A stretch of 64,000 bases of DNA, from the NCBI RefSeq assembly GCF_009380135.2, contig NZ_WHUT02000007.1, forward strand, positions 124,001 through 188,000, read 5' to 3'. Under the pieces are notes generated by a model. The model made no database searches, was not told the DNA's origin, and worked only from the letters and a program-made list of their open reading frames with translations. Source of the DNA: Fertoeibacter niger. GTDB taxonomy: Bacteria > Pseudomonadota > Alphaproteobacteria > Rhodobacterales > Rhodobacteraceae. Position 1 is the first letter of the stretch. Each line of letters begins with the position of its first letter. Below, piece after piece: positions 42,619 through 53,159 of this stretch. The position numbers were made by a program, and so were the translations under genes.

Positions 42619-43101
42619 ATGCCGGATGATGCTGCGCTGACCCTTTTTTTGCCCTCGGAAAGGGCCACAGCCCGCCTTGGCGCATGGCTGGCCGCTGCGC
42701 TGGGGCCGGGCGATGTGCTGCTGCTGACCGGCAGCATCGGCGCGGGCAAGACGCATCTGTGCCGCGCGCTGATCCGCGCCGCATTGGGCCGGGCCGAGGA
42801 TGTGCCCTCGCCCACCTTTACCCTTGTGCAGACCTATGACGCGGCGGGATACGAAATCTGGCATGCCGATCTTTACCGCCTGACCCACCCGGACGAGGTG
42901 CTGGAACTGGGGCTGGAGGCAGCTTTCGCAACCGCAGTTTGTCTGGTGGAATGGCCCGACCGGCTGGGCAATCTGGCCCCCGCCAATGCCATCCGCCTGA
43001 CGTTGCGGGCGGATGGTGACGGTCGGCAGGCCGAATTTCTGGCCCCGGCCCATGCCCCGTTGCTGGCACGGCTTGCGCAGGACTGGGCGCAGGATGTCTG
43101 A
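42619..43101 (+). CDS. tsaE: tRNA threonylcarbamoyladenosine biosynthesis ATPase TsaE
   Basis: A 160-residue TsaE ATPase. Walker A GSIGAGKTH is followed by the TsaE-specific SPTFTLVQTYD and IWHADLYRLTHPDEVLELG, the switch region. A late Trp-Pro-Asp (VEWPDRLG) completes the family pattern. It assists TsaD in making the t6A37 base of tRNA. The ATG at 42619 is the first start that fits the family. Its stop overlaps the AmgK-like gene by eight bases. It begins the tsaE-amgK-murU-addB-addA chain. Confidence 0.93.
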   Translation: MPDDAALTLFLPSERATARLGAWLAAALGPGDVLLLTGSIGAGKTHLCRALIRAALGRAEDVPSPTFTLVQTYDAAGYEIWHADLYRLTHPDEVLELGLEAAFATAVCLVEWPDRLGNLAPANAIRLTLRADGDGRQAEFLAPAHAPLLARLAQDWAQDV

Positions 43102-44101
43102 CCGCCAAGCGCAATCGAAGGCGTTTCTGCACCGCTGCGGCTGGGGCATGGCAGAGCGCCGCTTTCTGGCGGGCGATGCATCGGACCGCAGCTATGACCG
43201 GCTGACCCGGCGGGGCGAGACTGCCGTGCTGATGGATGCGCCGCCGGGCCGGGGTGACGACCCCGCCGCATTTGTCGCCATTGCCGGGCATCTGCGGCGG
43301 CTAGGCCTGTCGGCACCCTTGATCATCGCACAGGATCTGGCGCAGGGTTTCTTGTTGCTGGAGGATCTGGGCGATGCGCTGTTCGCCCGGATGATCCCTG
43401 ATGATCCTGCCACAGAAACAACGCTCTACGCCGCCGCCACCGATGTGCTGACCCATCTGCATCGCCACCCCGCCCCGCCCGGCCTGCCCGACCTGACCGC
43501 CGCAGACTGGGCAACTGCCGCCGCCTTTGCGCCCGACTGGTATGGCCTCGCCGCCACCGGCACCCGGGCCGATACCGGCCCTTTCACCGAAACCCTGGCA
43601 GGCCTGCTGCGCGCCCATGCCGATGGCCCACGCGTGATGATCCTGCGCGATTACCACGCCGAAAACCTGCTTTGGCTGCCGGGGCGCGACGGGCTGGCCC
43701 GCGTGGGGCTGCTGGATTTCCAGTTGGCCCAGTTGGGGCAGCCGGGCTATGATCTGGTGTCGCTGCTGCAAGATGCCCGGCGCGATGTGCCGCCCGTGGT
43801 CGAGGCGGCCATGATCCGCCGCTTTGCCGATGCCAACGGGCTGCCTGACACCTTCACCGCCAGCTATGCGGTGCTGGGGGCCCAGCGCACCCTGCGCATT
43901 CTGGGTATCTTTGCCCGGCTTTGCCTTGTGGCGGGCAAGCCGCAGTATGTGGCGCTGATCCCCCGGGTCTGGGCGCAGTTGCAACGCAATCTGGCGCATC
44001 CGGCGCTGGCCCCCCTTGCCGCGATATGCAACACCCTGCTGCCCGCACCCACGCCTGCGCTGCTGGAAAGGATCACCGCCCAATGCGCCCCGAAGCCCTG
44101 A
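43094..44101 (+). CDS. amgK: AmgK-like aminoglycoside-phosphotransferase-fold sugar kinase
   Basis: A 335-residue APH-fold kinase. The catalytic loop is LRDYHAENLLWL, with the metal Asp in GLLDFQLAQLGQPGYDLVSLLQD. The N-terminal part carries the P-loop-like FLAGDASDRSYDRL. Its position right after tsaE and before a MurU-like uridylyl transferase identifies it as AmgK, the kinase that phosphorylates N-acetylmuramic acid at the anomeric position for cell-wall recycling. The start overlaps tsaE and its end overlaps the next gene by 19 bases, so the set is co-translated. Confidence 0.85.
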   Translation: MSDRQAQSKAFLHRCGWGMAERRFLAGDASDRSYDRLTRRGETAVLMDAPPGRGDDPAAFVAIAGHLRRLGLSAPLIIAQDLAQGFLLLEDLGDALFARMIPDDPATETTLYAAATDVLTHLHRHPAPPGLPDLTAADWATAAAFAPDWYGLAATGTRADTGPFTETLAGLLRAHADGPRVMILRDYHAENLLWLPGRDGLARVGLLDFQLAQLGQPGYDLVSLLQDARRDVPPVVEAAMIRRFADANGLPDTFTASYAVLGAQRTLRILGIFARLCLVAGKPQYVALIPRVWAQLQRNLAHPALAPLAAICNTLLPAPTPALLERITAQCAPKP

Positions 44102-44778
44102 TGCTGTTTGCCGCCGGTTTCGGCACCCGCATGGGCGCGTTGACGGCCGACCGGCCAAAGCCACTGCTGCCGGTGGCGGGCCGCCCGCTGATCGACCATG
44201 CGCTTCAACTGGCCGATCAGGCGGGCATCGCGCGCAAGGTCGTCAACCTGCACTACCGGGGCGATCAGCTGGCCGCGCATCTGGCCAGCCGCCCCGATGT
44301 CGCCCTGTCGTGGGAGCGTGAGGCCATACTGGAAACCGGCGGCGGTCTGCGTGCGGCCCTGCCGCTGCTGGGCACGGGGCCGGTGCTGACGCTGAACCCC
44401 GATGTTGTGTGGTCTGGCCCCAACCCGCTGACAACATTGCTGAACGCATGGAATCCGGCGCGGATGGACGCGCTTTTGCTGCTGCTGCCAGCCGGCGAAG
44501 CAGGCCGCGCGCCGGGCAAAAGCGATTTCCTGCTGGACGGCGACGGGCGGATCAGCCGGGCAAACGGCACAGATGGCGTGGTCTATCTGGGCGCGCAGAT
44601 CATCCACACCGAGGGGTTAGCCAATATTCATGAACAGGTGTTCTCATTGAACCGGCTGTGGGACCGGATGATTGCCCGGGGCCGCGCCTTTGGCCTGATC
44701 CACCCGGGCGGATGGTGCGATGTGGGCACGCCCGCAGGCATTGCCGCCGCCGAAGCCCTGCTGGCCGCCGATGTTTGA
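44083..44778 (+). CDS. murU: MurU-like N-acetylmuramate-1-phosphate uridylyltransferase
   Basis: A 231-residue nucleotidyltransferase. The glycine-rich loop FAAGFGTRMGALT and RPKPLLPVAGRPLID open the Rossmann-like core. Metal and sugar residues appear in VLTLNPDVVWSG and HPGGWCDVGTPAGI. It would make UDP-MurNAc from MurNAc-1-phosphate and UTP in the recycling route that bypasses de novo synthesis. It overlaps amgK at its start and addB at its end (eight bases). The pairing with AmgK makes this assignment stronger than the fold alone. Confidence 0.87.
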   Translation: MRPEALMLFAAGFGTRMGALTADRPKPLLPVAGRPLIDHALQLADQAGIARKVVNLHYRGDQLAAHLASRPDVALSWEREAILETGGGLRAALPLLGTGPVLTLNPDVVWSGPNPLTTLLNAWNPARMDALLLLLPAGEAGRAPGKSDFLLDGDGRISRANGTDGVVYLGAQIIHTEGLANIHEQVFSLNRLWDRMIARGRAFGLIHPGGWCDVGTPAGIAAAEALLAADV

Positions 44779-47716
44779 CGGCCTCGCACCCCGCCTGTTC
44801 GCCCTGCCACCCGGGGTCGATTTTCCGGCGCTGCTGGTGCGGGGCCTGCGCGAAAGGCTGGCAGGCCAGCCACCCGAGGCGATGGCACAGGTGCAGCTTT
44901 TCGTGAACACCCAGCGCATGCGCCGCCGGGTGACGGCGATTTTCGCGGCATCCGGCGCGGGCTTTCTGCCGCGCATCCGGCTGCTGACAGACATCGCAGC
45001 ACTGGTGCCTGGCCTGCCCGCAGCCGTGCCGCCCCTGCGCCGAAGGCTGGAGCTTACCCAGCTCATCGCCCGCCTGCTGGAGGCACAGCCCGATGTAGCA
45101 CCGCGCGCCGCACTCTATGATCTGGCCGACAGCCTTGCCGCGCTGATGGACGAGATGCAGGGCGAAGGCGTCAGCCCCGAGGCGATTGCCGCGCTGGATG
45201 TGGCCGACCATTCCGCGCATTGGCAGCGCACCCGCGAATTCATGCGCATCGTGACGCCGCTTTTCGCCGCACAGGACGCGCCGGATGCCGAGGCACGGCA
45301 GCGCATGGCGGTCGAACGGCTGGCAGCCCAGTGGCAAGCCGCGCCGCCGCAGGGGCCGGTGATCGTGGCAGGCTCCACCGGGTCACGCGGCACGACGGCG
45401 CTGTTCATGCAGGCAGTGGCGGCGCTGCCGCAAGGCGCGCTGTTGCTGCCGGGGTATGATTTCGATCAACCGCTGGCAGTGTGGCAGGGCCTCGATGACG
45501 CGCTGACGGCCGAGGATCATCCGCAATTCCGCTTTCGCCGCCTGATGCTGGCGCTGGGGGTAGGGCCTCAGGCTGTTCACCCCTGGCTGGCCGAGGCCCC
45601 GCCACCCACCCTGCGCGGGCGGCTGATCAGCCTGTCGCTGCGCCCCGCGCCCGTGACCGACCAGTGGCTGACCGAGGGGCGGCAGTTCACCGATCTGGCC
45701 GCTGCCGCCCAAGGCATGACGCTGATCGAGGCCCCCGGCCCCCGGGCCGAGGCGCTGGCGGTGGCGCTGATCCTGCGGCAGGCGGCGGAACAGGGCCGCA
45801 GCGCCGTGCTGATCACCCCTGACCGGGGCCTGACGCGGCAGGTCACGGCGGCGCTGGACCGCTGGGGCATCCGCCCCGACGATTCGGCGGGCCGCCCACT
45901 GGCCCTGTCGGCCCCGGGGCGGCTGCTGCGGCATGTCACGCGGCTGTTCGGCCAGCGGCTGACCGGCGAGGCGCTGCTGGTGCTCTTGAAGCACCCGCTG
46001 ACTGCCACCGGGGCCGACCGGGGCAACCACCTGCGCTGGACCCGCGATCTGGAACTGCGCCTGCGCCGCCACGGCCCGCCATTCCCCTCGCCCGCCGATC
46101 TGGCGGCATGGGCCGCAGCGCAGCCCGGGCCGGGCGTGGTAGAATGGGCCGCGTGGCTGGGGCAGGCGCTGGCCGGGGTGGATGCCATCACATCGCGCCC
46201 GCTGACCGATCACGTGGCGCATCACCTGGCGCTGGCCGAGGCTTTGGCAACCGGCCCCGGCGGCACCACCACCGGCGAATTGTGGCGCGAAGCGGCGGGC
46301 GAGGCGGCGCTGGCACTGATGGCCGACCTTGCCGCCGAGGCCCCGCACGGCGGCATCCTGACGCCCGCCGATTACACCGACCTTTTCGATGCGCTGATCC
46401 AGCGCGGCGAAGTGCGCGAGGCGGCAGAGCCGCATCCGCTGATCACCATCCTGGGGCCTCGCGAGGCGCGTGAACAGGGGGCCGATCTGGTGATATTGGG
46501 CGGGCTGAACGATGGCATCTGGCCGCAACTGCCACCGCCCGATCCGTGGATGAACCGGCAGATGCGGCTTCAGGCCGGGCTGCTGCTGCCCGAACGCCGC
46601 ATAGGCCTCTCCGCGCATGACTATCAGCAGGCAGTAACCGCGCCCGAGGTAGTGCTGACCCGCGCCACCCGCGATGCCGAGGCTGAAACCGTGCCCTCGC
46701 GCTGGCTGAACCGGCTGATGAACCTGATGGGGGGTCTGGGCGAACAGGGCGGGGTTGCCGCCTTGGCGGGCATGCGCCAGCGCGGGCAAGGCTGGCTGGC
46801 ACTGGCCGCGCAACTGGAAATGCCCGCCGCCACCATGCCCTCCGCCGGCCGCCCGGCCCCGCGCCCGCCGGTGGCCGTCAGGCCCGCGCAACTGGCCGTC
46901 ACCGGCATCCGCACCCTGATCCGCGATCCTTATGCGATCTATGCCAAACATATCCTGCGGCTGAAACCGCTTGATCCCCTGCGCCAAAGCCCCGATGCGC
47001 GGCTGCGCGGATCGGTGCTGCATCTGGTGCTGGAGGATTTCGTCAGAACCCGCCAACCCGAATCCCGTCCCGAGGCGCGCGCGCGTCTGCTGGCCATCGC
47101 TGCACGGGTCTTGGCCGCCGAAACCCCCTGGCCCGCCGCCCGCGCGCTGTGGCACGCCCGGCTGGAACGCGCCGCCGATTTCTTTCTGGATGTCGATGCG
47201 GCGGAATCCGGCACCCCCGTGGTGATCGAGGAGATGGGCAAGGTGCGGCTTGACCCCCTGCCCTTCACCCTGACCGCCACGCCCGACCGGATCGACATCC
47301 TGCCCGACGGCCGCCTGCATATCTATGATTACAAGACAGGCACGCCCCCCAGCAAGAAACAGCAGGCCGCCTTCGACAAGCAACTGCTGCTGGAGGCGGC
47401 GATGGCCGAACGCGCCGCCTTCAAGGGGCTGGAAACCGCCGAGGTGGCCCGGATCAGCTACATCGGCCTTGGCACCAACCCCAAGGTGGAAGCGCAGGAT
47501 GTGACGCCCGCCGATCTGGGCCGCGTGTGGCAGGAATTGCACCGTCTGATCGCCCGCTACGCCCAGCGCGAACAGGGCTATGCCGCCCGCCGCGCGGTGT
47601 TTGCCGAACGTTTCCCCGGCGATTACGACCATCTGGCCCGCTTCGGCGAATGGGAGATGAACGATGCCCCCCTGCCCGCAGATGTCGGCCCGCCCGATCC
47701 GGAGGATGCGGCATGA
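44771..47716 (+). CDS. addB: Double-strand break repair protein AddB
   Basis: A 981-residue AddB of the alphaproteobacterial type. The N-terminal two-thirds is a helicase-like but inactivated domain (for example LFVNTQRMRRRVTAIF, ILGPREAREQGADLVILGGLNDG). The C-terminal third is a RecB-type nuclease with LRGSVLHLVLEDF and the catalytic cluster around ATPDRIDILPDGRLHIYDYKTG. Together with AddA it resects DNA ends for recombination. It overlaps murU by eight bases and addA by four (ATGA), so the subunits are coupled. ATG 44771 matches the murU stop overlap. Confidence 0.93.
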   Translation: MFDGLAPRLFALPPGVDFPALLVRGLRERLAGQPPEAMAQVQLFVNTQRMRRRVTAIFAASGAGFLPRIRLLTDIAALVPGLPAAVPPLRRRLELTQLIARLLEAQPDVAPRAALYDLADSLAALMDEMQGEGVSPEAIAALDVADHSAHWQRTREFMRIVTPLFAAQDAPDAEARQRMAVERLAAQWQAAPPQGPVIVAGSTGSRGTTALFMQAVAALPQGALLLPGYDFDQPLAVWQGLDDALTAEDHPQFRFRRLMLALGVGPQAVHPWLAEAPPPTLRGRLISLSLRPAPVTDQWLTEGRQFTDLAAAAQGMTLIEAPGPRAEALAVALILRQAAEQGRSAVLITPDRGLTRQVTAALDRWGIRPDDSAGRPLALSAPGRLLRHVTRLFGQRLTGEALLVLLKHPLTATGADRGNHLRWTRDLELRLRRHGPPFPSPADLAAWAAAQPGPGVVEWAAWLGQALAGVDAITSRPLTDHVAHHLALAEALATGPGGTTTGELWREAAGEAALALMADLAAEAPHGGILTPADYTDLFDALIQRGEVREAAEPHPLITILGPREAREQGADLVILGGLNDGIWPQLPPPDPWMNRQMRLQAGLLLPERRIGLSAHDYQQAVTAPEVVLTRATRDAEAETVPSRWLNRLMNLMGGLGEQGGVAALAGMRQRGQGWLALAAQLEMPAATMPSAGRPAPRPPVAVRPAQLAVTGIRTLIRDPYAIYAKHILRLKPLDPLRQSPDARLRGSVLHLVLEDFVRTRQPESRPEARARLLAIAARVLAAETPWPAARALWHARLERAADFFLDVDAAESGTPVVIEEMGKVRLDPLPFTLTATPDRIDILPDGRLHIYDYKTGTPPSKKQQAAFDKQLLLEAAMAERAAFKGLETAEVARISYIGLGTNPKVEAQDVTPADLGRVWQELHRLIARYAQREQGYAARRAVFAERFPGDYDHLARFGEWEMNDAPLPADVGPPDPEDAA

Positions 47717-50700
47717 GGCGCGATGACGCAACCGAGCGGCAGGTGCAGGCGGCAGAGCCCGCCGCATCGACATGGCTGTCGGCCAATGCCGGTTCAGGCA
47801 AGACGCGCGTGCTGACCGACCGTGTGGCGCGGCTTTTGCTGGACGGCGTGCAGCCCCAGCGCATCCTGTGCCTGACCTATACCAAGGCGGCGGCGTCCGA
47901 GATGCAGAACCGGCTGTTCCGCCGTCTGGGCGAATGGGCGATGCTGGATGATGCCGCCCTGCGCGCCGCCCTTCTGACACTGGGCATGAGCGCGGCACCC
48001 GACAACGACACGCTGGCGCAGGCCCGCCGCCTGTTCGCCCGCGCCATCGAAACGCCCGGTGGCTTGCGCATCCAGACCATCCATTCCTTCTGTGCCACCC
48101 TGCTGCGCCGCTTTCCGCTGGAGGCGGGCGTTTCCCCGCAATTCACCGAGATGGATGACCGCGCCGCCACGCTGCTGCGAGAGGAAATTGTCGAGGAGCT
48201 GGCCGATACCCTGGCCCCCGCCGCTGTGCAGGCCCTGGCCCGCGCCTATACGGGCGAGGATTTCGCCCGGCTGTCACAGGAAATCGCCGGCCAGCGCGAG
48301 GGCTTTGCCACCCCGCTGGATGACGCCGCCAGCCGCGCATTGTTCGGCCTGCCGCCCGGCCTTGATGCCCACGCATTGCTGGCCGAGGTGTTGCTGGGCG
48401 GCGAGGCGGATCTGCTGGCGCAGGCGGCGGCGATACTGGCAACAGGTTCAACGAATGACGTGAAAGCGGCTGACAAACTCGCCGCGCTGTCACTGGACGC
48501 GCCTGACCTTGGCACCCAGCGCGCACTGGAAGGCGCGCTCCTGTTCGGGGTCTCCAAGGTCGAAGGTAAAAGCTTCACGGCAAAGCTTGACGAACTGGCC
48601 ACCCTGAAAACCCGGCCCAAACTCGCGCATCTGCAAGACCGGCTGAACACCCTGATGCGGCGCGTCGAACAGGCCCGCCCCCTGCGGCAGGCGCTGCAAG
48701 CCGCGCAGAAAACTGCCACCCTGCACGCCTTTGCCGCCGCCTTCCTGCCGGTCTATGCGGCGCGCAAGGCGGCGCGCGGCTGGCTGGATTTCGATGACCT
48801 GATCACCCGGGCCAAGGCGTTGCTGACAGACCCGTCCGTGGCGCAATGGGTGCTGTTCCGGCTGGATGGTGGCATCGACCATATCCTTGTGGACGAGGCG
48901 CAGGATACCAGCCCCGACCAGTGGCGCGTCATCGAACTTCTGGCGCAGGAATTCACCGCAGGCCGGGGTGCGCGGGATGTGGCCCGCACCATCTTTGTGG
49001 TGGGCGATAAGAAGCAGTCGATCTATTCGTTCCAGGGGGCCGATGTGGCGGCCTTCGACCGGATGAAGGCGCATTTCGCCGCCCGTCTGGGCGAGGCGGG
49101 CCAGCCCTTGCAGGATCTGGACCTGCTGCATTCCTTCCGGTCTGCGCCGCTGCTTTTGCGGCTGGTCGATCTGACCTTTGATGAACGCCGCAGCGCCGAT
49201 CTGGGCGGCAGCCTGCGCCACATCGCCTTCAAGGCGCAGATGCCGGGCAAGGTGGAACTGTGGCCGCTGATCGCAGCCGGCAGCGACCCCGAGCCGGAGC
49301 ATTGGTTCGACCCGGTGGATATGCTGCCCGAGGAACACCACGCCGCCCGTCTGGGCCGCGCCGTGGCCGCCCGAATCCGCCAGATGATCGACGCAGGCAC
49401 GCAGATACCCGACCCCCACGCCCCGCCGGGCGAGCTGCGGTTTCGCGCCATGCATGCGGGTGACGTGCTGATCCTGGTGCAGCGCCGGTCCGACATTTTC
49501 GCCGCCATCATCGCGGCCTGCAAGGCGGCGGGCCTGCCCATCGCCGGGGCTGACCGGCTGAAGCTGGGGGCCGAACTGGCGGTGAAGGATCTGGCGGCGC
49601 TGCTGGCCTTCCTCGCCACGCCCGAAGATGACCTATCGCTGGCCGCAGCCCTGAAATCACCCCTGTTCGGCTGGACGGAAGCGCAGCTTTACACCCTCGC
49701 CCAGCCGCGCAAGGGGTATCTGTGGCAGGCGTTGCGGAACGATCCTTCACATACCGCCACGGTGGCCGTGTTGCAGGACATGCGCGACCAGGCCGATTAC
49801 CTGCGCCCCTATGACCTGATCGAACGCATGCTGACCCGGCATGGCGGGCGGCAGGCCCTGCTGGCGCGGCTGGGGGCCGAGGCGGAAGATGGCATTGATG
49901 AATTGCTGTCGCAGGCCTTGGCCTATGAACGCAGCGATGTGCCCAGCCTGACCGGCTTTCTGGGCTGGCTGCAAACCGATGATGTCGAGGTGAAACGCCA
50001 GATGGATGCGGCGGGCGGCCGTATCCGCGTGATGACGGTGCACGGTGCCAAGGGGCTGGAGGCGCCGGTGGTCATCCTGCCCGACACCGCCGACCGCGAC
50101 CCGCCGGAACGGGGCGAGATTTTTCTGGCCGATGGCGTGCCGGTCTGGAAAACCCCGGCACCTGACAGCCCGGCGCTGATTGCCAATGCGCGCGATTTCC
50201 GCAAGGCGCAGGCCGCCGCCGAAAACATGCGCCTGCTTTATGTGGCGATGACGCGGGCACAATGCTGGCTGATCGTGGCGGCGGCGGGCAAGCTGGAACG
50301 CGGCGACGCATGGCACGATCTGATCCGGCAGGGCATGGTGGCAGCGGGGGCCGAGGCCGCAGACAATGGCCTGCGGCTGACAGAGGGCGACTGGCCCGCA
50401 GATGCCCCCGCACCACCCGCGGCGGCGGATACCTTGCCCACCCTGCCCCCTTGGGCCAATTCCCCCGCGGCCGAGCCGCAGCGCCCGCCGCAGCTTCTGT
50501 CGCCCTCTGACCTTGGCGGGGCCAAGGCTTTGCCGGGCGAGGCGGCCCTGCTGGGCGAAGAGGCGGCCAAACTGCGCGGCACTCGGCTGCACCTGCTGCT
50601 GGAACATCTGCCGGGGCAGGATGCGGCGCTGTGGCCCGGCCTGACCGATGCCCTGCTGCCGGGGGTCGAGGGCCGCGACATCCTGCTGGCCGAGGTGCAG

Positions 50701-51054
50701 GCCCTGCTGGCCGCGCCCGCGCTGGCCAGCTTCTTTGCCCCCGATGCCCTGCGCGAAGTGACCATCACCGCCGATATCCTTGGCCACCGCATGCTGGGCA
50801 CGATCGACCGGCTGATCCTGTCGCCGGGCAAGTTGCTGGCGGTGGACTACAAATCCAACGCGCTGGTGCCCGCCCAGCCCGGGGATGTGCCGCCCGGCCT
50901 GATGCGCCAGATGGCCGCCTATGCCGAAGGATTGCGCCAGATTTACCCCGACCGGCAGGTCGAAGTGGCGATACTCTGGACAAAAACCGCGCAACTGATG
51001 CTGCTGCCATGCGATATGCTGGGGTCGGCCTTGCGTTCGGCCACGATCCCTTGA
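47713..51054 (+). CDS. addA: Double-strand break repair helicase-nuclease AddA
   Basis: A 1113-residue UvrD-like helicase with a C-terminal nuclease. Helicase motifs are Walker [28 protein letters not shown], Walker [52 protein letters not shown] and [10 protein letters not shown]. The nuclease part has RLHLLLEHL and the core [20 protein letters not shown]. It moves along DNA and degrades it until regulated by a recombination hotspot. The start overlaps the addB stop. A trxA gene follows 55 bases after its stop with its own strong ribosome-binding site. Confidence 0.95.
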   Translation: MRRDDATERQVQAAEPAASTWLSANAGSGKTRVLTDRVARLLLDGVQPQRILCLTYTKAAASEMQNRLFRRLGEWAMLDDAALRAALLTLGMSAAPDNDTLAQARRLFARAIETPGGLRIQTIHSFCATLLRRFPLEAGVSPQFTEMDDRAATLLREEIVEELADTLAPAAVQALARAYTGEDFARLSQEIAGQREGFATPLDDAASRALFGLPPGLDAHALLAEVLLGGEADLLAQAAAILATGSTNDVKAADKLAALSLDAPDLGTQRALEGALLFGVSKVEGKSFTAKLDELATLKTRPKLAHLQDRLNTLMRRVEQARPLRQALQAAQKTATLHAFAAAFLPVYAARKAARGWLDFDDLITRAKALLTDPSVAQWVLFRLDGGIDHILVDEAQDTSPDQWRVIELLAQEFTAGRGARDVARTIFVVGDKKQSIYSFQGADVAAFDRMKAHFAARLGEAGQPLQDLDLLHSFRSAPLLLRLVDLTFDERRSADLGGSLRHIAFKAQMPGKVELWPLIAAGSDPEPEHWFDPVDMLPEEHHAARLGRAVAARIRQMIDAGTQIPDPHAPPGELRFRAMHAGDVLILVQRRSDIFAAIIAACKAAGLPIAGADRLKLGAELAVKDLAALLAFLATPEDDLSLAAALKSPLFGWTEAQLYTLAQPRKGYLWQALRNDPSHTATVAVLQDMRDQADYLRPYDLIERMLTRHGGRQALLARLGAEAEDGIDELLSQALAYERSDVPSLTGFLGWLQTDDVEVKRQMDAAGGRIRVMTVHGAKGLEAPVVILPDTADRDPPERGEIFLADGVPVWKTPAPDSPALIANARDFRKAQAAAENMRLLYVAMTRAQCWLIVAAAGKLERGDAWHDLIRQGMVAAGAEAADNGLRLTEGDWPADAPAPPAAADTLPTLPPWANSPAAEPQRPPQLLSPSDLGGAKALPGEAALLGEEAAKLRGTRLHLLLEHLPGQDAALWPGLTDALLPGVEGRDILLAEVQALLAAPALASFFAPDALREVTITADILGHRMLGTIDRLILSPGKLLAVDYKSNALVPAQPGDVPPGLMRQMAAYAEGLRQIYPDRQVEVAILWTKTAQLMLLPCDMLGSALRSATIP

Positions 51055-51109
51055 CGGGCGCGCGCCCCCTCCTTACGTTTGTTTTCAACCCATCATCAGG
51101 AGAGCCAAC

Positions 51110-51430
51110 ATGGCCACCGTAGCCGTTACCGATGCCACATTCGACGCCGAAGTCCGCAAGTCGGACGTGCCGGTCATCGTCGATTTCTGGGCCGAATGGT
51201 GCGGTCCCTGCCGCCAGATCGGCCCCGCGCTGGAAGAACTTTCCGCCGAATATGCGGGCCGGGTGAAGATCGTGAAGATCAACGTCGATGAAAACCCCGA
51301 CAGCCCGGCACGTCTGGGTGTGCGGGGCATTCCGGCGCTGTTCATGTTCAAGAACGGCGAAGTCGTGTCGAACAAGGTCGGCGCCGCCCCCAAGGCCGCG
51401 CTGGCCAATTGGATCGCCACCGCTATCTGA
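51110..51430 (+). CDS. trxA: Thioredoxin
   Basis: A 106-residue thioredoxin 1. The active site is WCGPC (Cys31 and Cys34) within [13 protein letters not shown]. The cis-Pro loop follows as [12 protein letters not shown]. It reduces disulfides in the cytoplasm with thioredoxin reductase. AGGAG is well placed before the ATG. The addA-trxA order is conserved in many alphaproteobacteria. A strong hairpin terminator lies 20 bases after its stop. Confidence 0.96.
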   Translation: MATVAVTDATFDAEVRKSDVPVIVDFWAEWCGPCRQIGPALEELSAEYAGRVKIVKINVDENPDSPARLGVRGIPALFMFKNGEVVSNKVGAAPKAALANWIATAI

Positions 51431-51450
51431 CCGGGCCAAATCCGGGCAAC

Positions 51451-51472
51451 GGGGCACCCTGCGGGGTGCCCC
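51451..51472 (+). terminator. Terminator after trxA
   Basis: A perfect 9-bp stem, GGGGCACCC with GGGTGCCCC, loop TGCG, followed by TTGT. It closes the tsaE-to-trxA transcript and lies between convergent genes. Confidence 0.7.
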
Positions 51473-51491
51473 TTGTCATGTCTGCCGCCCG

Positions 51492-52400
51492 TCAGATCTG
51501 CCAGCCATGCCGGGCAAACCGCGCCCTGATCTGGTCTTCCGCCTCGGGTGAACCGCCATTGATCGTGTGGCGTTTGAAGAACCACCACAGATAGGCGTCA
51601 AAATCCTGCGGCTCGCCCGCAACGCTGGCAAAGGCCGCCGCCAGCCCGTCGCGCCGCACTGATCCGGCGATGTGGTGAAAGTCGATGTCCGCGAACAGCA
51701 CCGCCGGTTTGCGCAGGAAAAGCCCGCTCAGCGCCATGGCCGAGTTTTGCGTCACCACATAGTCGCAGGCCGACAGCAGGTCGGGGCCGGGGGCATCTGA
51801 CATCTGAAACCGCGGGTTCGCCTTGGCCAGCGCGGCCAGCGCCCGGTGATCGGCGGCGGTATAAACCTCTTTCGGGTGCAGCCGGGCCAGCAGGGGGCGT
51901 GCCGGATCGGCGGCCAATGTGGCGCGGATCATGTCCAGCGGGCTCATCGCCTGAAAGGACCGGTGCTCGGTCAGCCGTCCCTGCAACGGCACGAAGATGA
52001 ACCCCTCGCGCGTCACCGGCGGATCGCCCAGCAGCTTTTCCCGCCAGCGCCGGGCAAAGCCTCGCGCCTGCGCCGGATCGACCGAGGCCGCATCAAACCG
52101 GGCCAGCGCCACATCGAATTGCCAGCGTTCGGCCACCGATTCGATCTGCCAGAACGGATAATGATACGCCCGCCGCAGGCACAGCGTGCGCGGCCCAATG
52201 GGCGGCTGCATGTGAAACAGCGACCACCCTGCGCGGCGCGCGGCCTTTTGCCGTTCCGCCTCGGTGTCGTCGTGAAAGGACAGCCGCAGCCCTGCAGGGG
52301 CCACCGCCGCCGCAATCCGGTTGACGATGTTCACCTGCCCTGCCTCGGCATCGGCGCGCATCGCCGGGGCAAGATACAGATGAAGCACGCGGTCCGACAC
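51492..52400 (-). CDS. Capsule-polysaccharide-synthesis-like protein
   Basis: About 302 residues when started at GTG 52400, which has GGGGTG upstream; a longer in-frame version begins at GTG 52463. Conserved stretches are VPLQGRLTEHRSFQAMSPLDMI, LARLHPKE and VVTQNSAMALSGLFLRKPAVLF. These match the Capsule_synth-like GT-B glycosyltransferase fold found in capsule and Kdo-linker enzymes. No signal peptide is seen, so it is probably cytoplasmic and acts on a sugar nucleotide. The donor and acceptor are unknown. It is divergent from hslV, and no other glycan genes are nearby. Confidence 0.65.
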   Translation of the reverse strand: MSDRVLHLYLAPAMRADAEAGQVNIVNRIAAAVAPAGLRLSFHDDTEAERQKAARRAGWSLFHMQPPIGPRTLCLRRAYHYPFWQIESVAERWQFDVALARFDAASVDPAQARGFARRWREKLLGDPPVTREGFIFVPLQGRLTEHRSFQAMSPLDMIRATLAADPARPLLARLHPKEVYTAADHRALAALAKANPRFQMSDAPGPDLLSACDYVVTQNSAMALSGLFLRKPAVLFADIDFHHIAGSVRRDGLAAAFASVAGEPQDFDAYLWWFFKRHTINGGSPEAEDQIRARFARHGWQI

Positions 52401-52494
52401 TGTTTCACCCCTGCTGGCGGTCGCCAGTCTTGGCTGCGCTGCGTCTGCTGTCAACCGTGCCACCCGTGCATGGGTTGTGCAGGGTGGTGCGGGG

Positions 52495-52523
52495 CTTGTG
52501 ACGCCGCCCGCCTGCCGCCATAT
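52495..52523 (+). promoter_or_regulatory. Heat-shock sigma-32-type promoter of hslV
   Basis: CTTGTGA (52495-52501) and CGCCATAT (52516-52523) are separated by 14 bases. They fit the RpoH pattern CTTGAAA-N11-16-CCCCATNT. They lie 26 bases before the hslV ATG, and the downstream gene belongs to the classic heat-shock group. Confidence 0.6.
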
Positions 52524-52549
52524 AGGGATGGAACAAGGCGGGGGCCATC

Positions 52550-53107
52550 ATGGCGGATGACAGATTTCCCGGCTGGCACGGCACGACAATTCTGGCGGTG
52601 CGGCGCGGCGGCGAGGTGGTGGTGGCCGGTGACGGCCAGGTCAGCCTGGGAGCCACGGTTATCAAGGGGTCTGCCCGCAAGGTGCGCAGGCTGATGCCGG
52701 GGGGCTTTCCCGTGGTGGCAGGCTTCGCCGGATCGACCGCCGATGCCTTTACCCTGCTGGAACGGCTGGAAAAAAAGTTGGAGGCGATGCCCGGCCAACT
52801 GGCCCGCGCATCGGTGGAGCTGGCAAAAGACTGGCGGATGGACAAATACCTGCGCAACCTTGAGGCGATGCTGATCGTCACCGACGGGGCCGATCTTTAC
52901 GTCATCACCGGCGCCGGTGACGTGCTTGAACCCGAACATGACGTCGCAGCCATCGGTTCGGGCGGCAATTTCGCACTGGCTGCGGCGCGTGGCCTGATGA
53001 CCACCGACATGCCTGCCGAAGACATCGCCCGCCGCGCCATGGCCATCGCCGCCGACATCTGCGTTTACACCAACGGCAACCTGACGGTGGAACGGATTGC
53101 AAAATGA
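52550..53107 (+). CDS. hslV: HslV peptidase subunit of the HslUV protease
   Basis: A 185-residue HslV. The mature enzyme would begin at Thr12 of the propeptide (WHGTTILAV), the N-terminal nucleophile of this proteasome-like peptidase. Catalytic Lys and the [14 protein letters not shown] motif follow, and the [14 protein letters not shown] and [10 protein letters not shown] segments complete the family. It forms two hexameric rings capped by the HslU ATPase. Its gene is separated from hslU by an oppositely oriented gene, which is unusual. A heat-shock-type promoter lies just upstream. Confidence 0.95.
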   Translation: MADDRFPGWHGTTILAVRRGGEVVVAGDGQVSLGATVIKGSARKVRRLMPGGFPVVAGFAGSTADAFTLLERLEKKLEAMPGQLARASVELAKDWRMDKYLRNLEAMLIVTDGADLYVITGAGDVLEPEHDVAAIGSGGNFALAAARGLMTTDMPAEDIARRAMAIAADICVYTNGNLTVERIAK

Positions 53108-53159
53108 ACCGGCCCAAGTGGCTGGCGGCGCAGGGTTTTTACCCCACGCCGCGCCACGG

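Noticed and set aside
45383-47998. Long minus-strand open frame opposite addB and the start of addA
   Set aside because: It is antisense to genes with clear AddB and AddA motifs. Its translation is rich in Gln, His, Arg and Gly without any domain, as expected for the complement of GC-rich coding DNA.
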